Below, in pieces: positions 59,456 through 64,000 of a stretch of 64,000 bases of DNA (position 1 is its first letter; each line of letters opens with the position of its first letter). The DNA is from Sulfobacillus thermosulfidooxidans DSM 9293. GTDB taxonomy: Bacteria; Bacillota; Sulfobacillia; Sulfobacillales; Sulfobacillaceae. Location: assembly GCF_900176145.1 (NCBI RefSeq), contig NZ_FWWY01000001.1, positions 1,721,819 to 1,785,818 on the forward strand, in the 5' to 3' direction. Made by a program: the position numbers and the translations under genes. The notes below the pieces were generated by a model that was not told the DNA's origin, made no database searches, and saw only the letters and a list, made by a program, of their open reading frames with translations.

Positions 59456-60558
59456 TTGTTAAACGCTTTACGGGCCAAAGTGTCGAAGAAGCCTTAATCC
59501 GGGCGAAATGGGAATTGGGCGATGAGGCTGTGCTCTTGTCATCCGGTCCCGCCAAAGACCGCTGGTGGAAGTTTTGGGAGCGCGGCTATCAGGTGTTAGC
59601 CGCTACTGACTATCCTCTTCCGTCCTCAGCCCCTGTTTCTGAACGGGCTCGCGAAAGTGAGAGTTCCCGCCCGGAAATTGCCGTAACCAGTACCTCTGCG
59701 GAACGGGAGAGCCGTGATGAGCGGTTAGAAGAAATGATGTCCCTGTTAATGCAGATGGATAAAAAAATATCGCAGGTCAGTGCTCCCCGCAAAGCCAAAG
59801 ATAGTCCGATTCTTGCCCATTTATTGTCGCTCGAAGTGGATGAAAAGTGGGCGCGAGAATTAACCGGGGCCCTCCCTAAGGGCGAGAAGGATACGCAGCT
59901 CGACATGTTGCAAGAACTCTTGGGAGAGCGTATTGTGCTGTCTCCGCCCTTGAGTGGTGATACCCCTCATGTTGTAGTGTTTATTGGACCGACCGGGGCT
60001 GGAAAAACCACGACGATTGCTAAACTTGCCAGCAAATTGGGTTTAGAAGAGGGCAAGCGCGTTCTTCTCATTACGACGGACACCTTTCGTGTCGCAGCCT
60101 CCGAACAACTGCAGACCTTCGGCAGTATTTTGGATGTGCCTGTCGTGATTGCCAAACGTCCGCAGGATGTACCCAAGTATATTCAAGATTATCCCGCCGA
60201 TGTTGTCTTGATTGACACCCCTGGACATAGCATCAGTGAGCCGATGGGGATACGCTCTGGACTCAGTGTGGTGAAGCATGCCAAAGCCACCGATGTTCTC
60301 TTGTGCATGCCCGCAACCTATTCCCGTTCATTGTTTGTAGATACGGCGAAAAAACTGTCTCAGGATATCGCGGTCACCTTGTGTTTGACCAAGGTGGACG
60401 AGGCGTTGTGCCCGGGACCCGTTCTGTCCGCCTTGTTAGAGTTGAAAAATCCAGTAATGTATGTCACCACCGGGCAACAAGTGCCCCATGACATCGAAAG
60501 TGCCCGGGAAGGTCATTTACTGCAGTGGCTGGTTAAAGGAGGAGCTTACCATGGCTGA
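59452..60558 (+). CDS. flhF: Flagellar SRP-like GTPase FlhF
   Basis: A 368-residue protein that sets flagellar number or position. The N-terminal segment VKRFTGQSVEEALIRAKWELGDEAVLLSS is the FlhF head. The NG domain has FIGPTGAGKTTTIAKLASKLG near residue 180, TTDTFRVAASEQLQTFG and VLIDTPG. The usual DTAG is DTPG here. CLTKVDEA and the end QQVPHDIESA follow. It overlaps flhG by 8 bases. Confidence 0.95.
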   Translation: MIVKRFTGQSVEEALIRAKWELGDEAVLLSSGPAKDRWWKFWERGYQVLAATDYPLPSSAPVSERARESESSRPEIAVTSTSAERESRDERLEEMMSLLMQMDKKISQVSAPRKAKDSPILAHLLSLEVDEKWARELTGALPKGEKDTQLDMLQELLGERIVLSPPLSGDTPHVVVFIGPTGAGKTTTIAKLASKLGLEEGKRVLLITTDTFRVAASEQLQTFGSILDVPVVIAKRPQDVPKYIQDYPADVVLIDTPGHSISEPMGIRSGLSVVKHAKATDVLLCMPATYSRSLFVDTAKKLSQDIAVTLCLTKVDEALCPGPVLSALLELKNPVMYVTTGQQVPHDIESAREGHLLQWLVKGGAYHG

Positions 60559-61459
60559 GCAGGCCGACCAGTTGCGCGCCTGGATTAAACGCCAAAGCGC
60601 CAAAGTGCAAGAAGAGATCTTCGAAAGACGGAATCAAGGCAGCCGGATCGTGGCTGTGACCTCGGGGAAGGGAGGAGTGGGCAAAAGCCAACTCACCTTG
60701 AATTTGGCCATCGCCTTACAACAAAGAGGGCAGCGGGTGGTGATATTAGATGCCGACTTGGGCCTTGCCAATATCAATATTCTCTTGGGCTATGAACCTA
60801 GCTTTACCCTATGGGATGTGGTGCAAAAACGCGTGAGCATGAAAGATGTGCTCCAACAAGGACCCCTTGGATTGCGCATTATTCCTGGTGCGTCAGGGAT
60901 TAGTCAATTGGCGTCTTTGGATGATGTCGAAATCTCCGGCATCATAGAAGGATTTCAGGACCTAGAGGGCGAATGTGATTGGTTATTGGTGGACACAGGG
61001 GCTGGCATTGCTGCGAATGTGCTGTCATTTGTGTTAGCTGCCGATGAAGCGTTAGTAGTGACCAATCCTGAACCCCCGGCTTTGGCCGATGCGTATGGTT
61101 TGATTAAATCCATTTGGGAAGCGCAAGGGAATGTTCGCTTGCAACTCGTGATGAACCGTAGCAAGTCCCTAAAGCATGGGGAAGAAATGGGAATGCGGGT
61201 GATTAACTTGGCGGAGCGCATGTTAAATCAACCTGTCGGATTTTTTGGCGTAGTTCGCGAAGATCTGCATGCTCAACAAGCCGTGTCTCGCCAAGAGCCC
61301 TTGATTCTGTTGTACCCCAGTTCTATGGCTGCGCAAGATATTGGGGATTTAGCTGACCAGATGATTCACCGCGTTAAACCTCCCAAACGGGGACGGTGGG
61401 GACAGTTTGTTCATCGCATGAGTTCGCTTCTGTCTTCCTTACCGAAGGAATTCGGATAA
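60551..61459 (+). CDS. flhG: Flagellar site-determining ATPase FlhG (MinD-like)
   Basis: A 302-residue ParA/MinD-type ATPase. After the N-terminal QADQLRAWIKRQ comes VAVTSGKGGVGKSQLTLNLAIAL (deviant Walker A), then ILDADLGLANINILLGYEPSFTLWDVV, typical of FlhG/YlxH, and LLVDTGAGIAANVLSF. Together with FlhF it limits flagellar number. ATG 60551 has AAAGGAGGAG upstream. The stop codon lies inside a 19-base tandem duplication. Confidence 0.94.
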   Translation: MAEQADQLRAWIKRQSAKVQEEIFERRNQGSRIVAVTSGKGGVGKSQLTLNLAIALQQRGQRVVILDADLGLANINILLGYEPSFTLWDVVQKRVSMKDVLQQGPLGLRIIPGASGISQLASLDDVEISGIIEGFQDLEGECDWLLVDTGAGIAANVLSFVLAADEALVVTNPEPPALADAYGLIKSIWEAQGNVRLQLVMNRSKSLKHGEEMGMRVINLAERMLNQPVGFFGVVREDLHAQQAVSRQEPLILLYPSSMAAQDIGDLADQMIHRVKPPKRGRWGQFVHRMSSLLSSLPKEFG

Positions 61460-61481
61460 CGGGAAGGAATTCGGATAACGG
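61444..61481. repeat. 19-base tandem duplication across the flhG stop codon
   Basis: GAAGGAATTCGGATAACGG at 61444-61462 is repeated exactly at 61463-61481. The first copy contains the flhG stop codon TAA (61457-61459), so the protein is unaffected. Likely a recent slippage event. Confidence 0.9.
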
Positions 61482-61564
61482 GCGAATGGATCTTGTTATG
61501 AGAAATCAAAAGAGCGACAACGAGGGCAATCAGGAAAACGAGACGGACACGAAAGGTTGTGAGG

Positions 61565-62293
61565 ATGATGAATGCACTCTATACCGGTGCCGCGGGCTTA
61601 TTAACTCAGCATCAAGTGCTCGAAACGGTGGCAGGCAATCTGGCCAATCAAAATTCTTTGGGATATTTAGCCCAGCATAGTCAAGTGGTCGGTCTATTAC
61701 CGGAAACGGTGATGGGGCAAGGTCCGTCCGGTATGGTTCCGATTGGTCAGGTGATTACCGAGCAGGCCGTCCTTTCTGGAGTGAATTTGACCCCGGGTCA
61801 GGTACGAACCACAGGCCATTATACGGATTTGGCAATCATGGGCCAAGGCTTCTTTGTGGTAAAAACCCCGAAAGGATTGGCTTATACACAAGACGGGCGG
61901 TTCTCGGTCAATGCCCAAGGACAGCTCGTTACCGCTACGGGCGATTTCGTCCTGTCTTCTAGCGGACAACCTATTGACGTCGGCCTTGCTCCGTTTCATG
62001 TGAGCCCCGGAGGACAAATTACGCAAAATGGTCAGGTGGTGGCCACCCTAGGGCTGGTTGATTTACCTAACCAAGGGATTAAGGCGCTCGGAAATAGCTT
62101 GTACCAGGCGCCTAGACGTCTGCCCTTTACCGGTCAAGTGATGCAAGGAGCGGTTAATACATCCAATGGCAATATGACGCAAGAAACTATGACGATGATG
62201 GAAGCTGAACAGACGTACCAATCTTTAACCACTCTCATTAATGAAGAAAGCAGTCGCTTAAAGACGGCAGCGTCTCTCAGCATTATTGCCTAG
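61565..62293 (+). CDS. flgF: Flagellar rod/hook protein, FlgF/FlgG family
   Basis: A 242-residue protein with NALYTGAAGLLTQHQVLETVAGNLANQNSLGY at the start and MMEAEQTYQSLTTLINEESSRLKTAASLSII at the end, both rod-protein features. The middle has DLAIMGQGFFVVKTPKGLAYTQDGRFSVNAQGQLVT. ATG 61565 gives the usual MMNALYTG start. Two such genes in tandem are normally FlgF and FlgG (FlhO/FlhP in Bacillus). Which is which is uncertain. Confidence 0.82.
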   Translation: MMNALYTGAAGLLTQHQVLETVAGNLANQNSLGYLAQHSQVVGLLPETVMGQGPSGMVPIGQVITEQAVLSGVNLTPGQVRTTGHYTDLAIMGQGFFVVKTPKGLAYTQDGRFSVNAQGQLVTATGDFVLSSSGQPIDVGLAPFHVSPGGQITQNGQVVATLGLVDLPNQGIKALGNSLYQAPRRLPFTGQVMQGAVNTSNGNMTQETMTMMEAEQTYQSLTTLINEESSRLKTAASLSIIA

Positions 62294-62396
62294 TTGAGAT
62301 GAGATGAGTTGAGAGGGAAAACGCTGAGATGAGATTTTAAGCCCCTGTTGTTGTTAATGGCTAGAGGCTACTGGCGAGTTGAAGGAGGAATGGAAC

Positions 62397-63173
62397 GTGT
62401 TTAGTGTGATGAGTGCGGGGACGAGTGGTCTAGAAAGCCAAAATTTATGGCTAAATGCAATTGCGACCAATATCGCGAATAACCAGACGCCGGGGTTTGG
62501 CGAGCGCGTCAGCGTTCTTGCATCGAGTTCGGGCGAAAGACTCAGGCCTGCGCTTCGCGCTGTGGGCAAGCAAATCATCGAGCCGTCATTGTCCCTGACT
62601 TCCGGGGCCCATTTGGCAGAAAATGTGCCAGTATTTTCAAATCAGATGATGGCGACATCAAATCCCCATGATGTGGCCATTGATGGTAACGGGTTTTTTG
62701 TCGTAAAAACGGCAGATGGCAGCTTAGCCTATACGCGGTCAGGAACGCTTCAAACGGATAGCCAAGGCCATTTAGAATTACCTAATGGCAATGTGATGTA
62801 TCCGCCGATTACCATCCCTGCGGGTTCGAGCTGGTATGTGACCCAAGACGGCACGGTGATGGCCGGCCTACCGGGTCAATCGTTTAAACCGGTTGGCCAG
62901 CTGCAAATCGCTTTGATTCCCAATCCTGCCGGATTAATTAGCTCAGGCTACAATCTCTATGGTTTAAGCGTGGCGAGTGGTACACCCGTGCTGGTAAAAC
63001 CAGGCCAGAGAGGCGCTGGTCTGTTGCAAACATCCTCACTTAATGCCAGTGGGGTGAATATGGCTTCGGAGTTAACGGATTTGATCCAAGCGCAGGGGGC
63101 CTATCAAATGAATGCCAAAATTCTCGCTATCTCTCAAAGTTTAGACAAGGGGTTGACCCAAATTATCACTTAG
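62397..63173 (+). CDS. flgG: Flagellar distal rod protein, FlgG family
   Basis: A 258-residue protein starting at GTG 62397, 8 bases after AAGGAGG. N-terminal block: SVMSAGTSGLESQNLWLNAIATNIANNQTPGFGERVSVL. Middle: DVAIDGNGFFVVKTADGSLAYTRSGTLQTDSQGHLELPNG. C-terminus: SGVNMASELTDLIQAQGAYQMNAKILAISQSLDKGLTQII, as in FlgG/FlhP. Between it and the preceding gene lies a 100-base stretch with short GATGA/GAGTTGAG repeats. Its end overlaps the antisense transglycosylase gene by 4 bases. Confidence 0.85.
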   Translation: MFSVMSAGTSGLESQNLWLNAIATNIANNQTPGFGERVSVLASSSGERLRPALRAVGKQIIEPSLSLTSGAHLAENVPVFSNQMMATSNPHDVAIDGNGFFVVKTADGSLAYTRSGTLQTDSQGHLELPNGNVMYPPITIPAGSSWYVTQDGTVMAGLPGQSFKPVGQLQIALIPNPAGLISSGYNLYGLSVASGTPVLVKPGQRGAGLLQTSSLNASGVNMASELTDLIQAQGAYQMNAKILAISQSLDKGLTQIIT

Positions 63174-63721
63174 GTGCTCTCTGGTGATGAGGCCAAGGCT
63201 TGATAAGTGGACAAGACCTTTTGGACATAATCTTGGGTCTGTTGGTAAGGCGGAATGCCTCCAAAGTGGTCAACCGCTCCAGGCCCCGCGTTATAGGCGG
63301 CAAGAGCGAGGGTCAAATTGCCATGGAAATTGTCTAAAAGGCTCTTGAGATACTCGGCACCACCTAAAATGTTTTGTTCCGCATTGTAGGGATTGACTCC
63401 TAAAGACTCTGCGGTTTGCGGCATGAGCTGCATCACCCCAATGGCGCCAGCTGAGCTTACCGCTGCCGGATTCAGTGACGATTCCACCGTCGCGACGGCT
63501 TTTAGCAGGGCGGGGGATAGTCCAGTACTCAAGGCAGCTTGTTGGATGGCTTGGTCAATCCCGGCAATGTTGCTAGGGCCAGACGGAGCCTCTTGGGAAG
63601 ACCCGGGCAATAGCTGATTGGTTACATCGGTTAGCATGTTTTGGAATGGGGAATTGGATGAGGATGGCTGAAAGTCATTAAACAATAATGTTTCCAAGGC
63701 CCAAAACAATAATGGTTCCAT
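63170..63721 (-). CDS. Lytic transglycosylase (Slt type)
   Basis: A 183-residue protein whose Slt domain begins near residue 65: LSPALLKAVATVESSLNPAAVSSAGAIGVMQLMPQTAESLG, in which the Glu of VESSLN is catalytic. It goes on with NILGGAEYLKSLLDNFHGNLTLALAAYNAGPGAVDHFGGIPPY. No clear signal peptide. It probably opens peptidoglycan for the flagellar rod, given its site between rod genes and fliL, though it is on the opposite strand. ATG 63721 has GGAGGAG upstream. Confidence 0.88.
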   Translation of the reverse strand: MEPLLFWALETLLFNDFQPSSSNSPFQNMLTDVTNQLLPGSSQEAPSGPSNIAGIDQAIQQAALSTGLSPALLKAVATVESSLNPAAVSSAGAIGVMQLMPQTAESLGVNPYNAEQNILGGAEYLKSLLDNFHGNLTLALAAYNAGPGAVDHFGGIPPYQQTQDYVQKVLSTYQALASSPEST

Positions 63722-63810
63722 AATACGTCTACTCCTCCTTGGTTTCAGTGTACAGGGAGTCATGACGGAACCTGTAAATTTTAGATGGATTTTTCAAGGA
63801 GGATTTCATT

Positions 63811-64000
63811 GTGAAAAAAATATTGAGCTATTTTCTAATTTTTCTTTTGGGTGCCGGTTCGGGTGCTGCCGCTCTGATTTTTGGAGATCCCTCATTGTTA
63901 AGCCACACTCCGAAGCCCGTCGTGGCGTCCCTGCCCTACAATCCTCTCACGGCAATTTCTGTGACCGAGACCGGAATTGAAAGTAACCTCGGCAGTTCAG
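63811..64000 (+). CDS. fliL: Flagellar basal-body protein FliL, 5' part; cut by window end
   Basis: GTG 63811 follows AAGGAGGATTTC. The 63 codons present have a single N-terminal membrane helix (KILSYFLIFLLGAGSGAAALIFG), then a linker and PLTAISVTETGIESNLGSS, which resembles the start of the FliL outer domain (V..E..TNL). Position in the flagellar cluster supports FliL, which is usually followed by fliM. The remainder lies outside the window, so the call is moderate. Confidence 0.65.
   Translation, partial: MKKILSYFLIFLLGAGSGAAALIFGDPSLLSHTPKPVVASLPYNPLTAISVTETGIESNLGSS

Noticed and set aside
61396-61680. A 94-codon frame between flhG and flgF.
   Set aside because: It overlaps both genes in another frame and has no features of its own.
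1-64000. CRISPR arrays, tRNA or rRNA genes and prophage structural genes.
   Set aside because: No regularly spaced repeats, cloverleaf-like sequences, rRNA signatures or phage head/tail genes were recognised.

Overview
The window looks like a chromosomal segment of a moderately thermophilic, acidophilic, sulfur-oxidising Firmicute of the Sulfobacillus type. This is inferred from gene content: Shine-Dalgarno sites close to AGGAGG, many GTG/TTG starts, a DoxD/DoxA thiosulfate:quinone oxidoreductase pair, an archaeal-type 2-oxoacid:ferredoxin oxidoreductase, an XPB-type helicase and a Gram-positive flagellar gene order. No rRNA, tRNA, CRISPR array or replication origin was seen.

Region 1 (1-10.5 kb) is housekeeping and mixed metabolism. 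It holds the 3' part of a thiolase, an exported tandem rhodanese, a three-gene minus-strand operon (XPB helicase, helicase-associated protein, kelch-type membrane protein), a free methionine-(R)-sulfoxide reductase, a HAD phosphatase, a GntR regulator overlapping an APC permease, and a MerR-like regulator.

Region 2 (10.5-19.7 kb) is heavily disturbed by insertion sequences. An IS110-family element lies between doxD and doxA. Further on, an MFS transporter gene is split by a DUF772/DDE element (called IS-A here), which is itself split by an IS256/Mutator element. Both IS-A and the IS256 element have exact target duplications (TCTTT and GGAAAACC), so the original MFS gene can be rebuilt in frame.

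Region 3 (19.7-36 kb) holds a radical SAM/SPASM gene beside what looks like a cysteine-less relative, korAB with a divergent LysR gene, a FlK-like thioesterase with a DUF1054 protein, a four-gene operon with a dCTP deaminase-like protein, two paralogous multi-pass membrane proteins, an MFS transporter, FxsA, and a SCO-type copper chaperone with a clear promoter.

Region 4 (36.3-64 kb) is the flagellar cluster: a FliN-like protein, a glycosyltransferase/TPR protein, motAB, flgBC-fliE-fliFGHIJ, a PilZ protein, fliK, flgD, a flagellar-operon protein and flgE. After flgE come about 3.2 kb of foreign-looking DNA: an intact copy of IS-A, an ArsR operon with duplicated operators, and a broken sugar-binding-protein gene. 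The flagellar genes then resume with fliOPQR, flhBAFG, two rod/hook genes, a reverse-strand lytic transglycosylase and the start of fliL. No fliM is visible.

Most product calls rest on motif recognition by eye. Start codons were chosen by Shine-Dalgarno spacing and often differ from the longest open frame.
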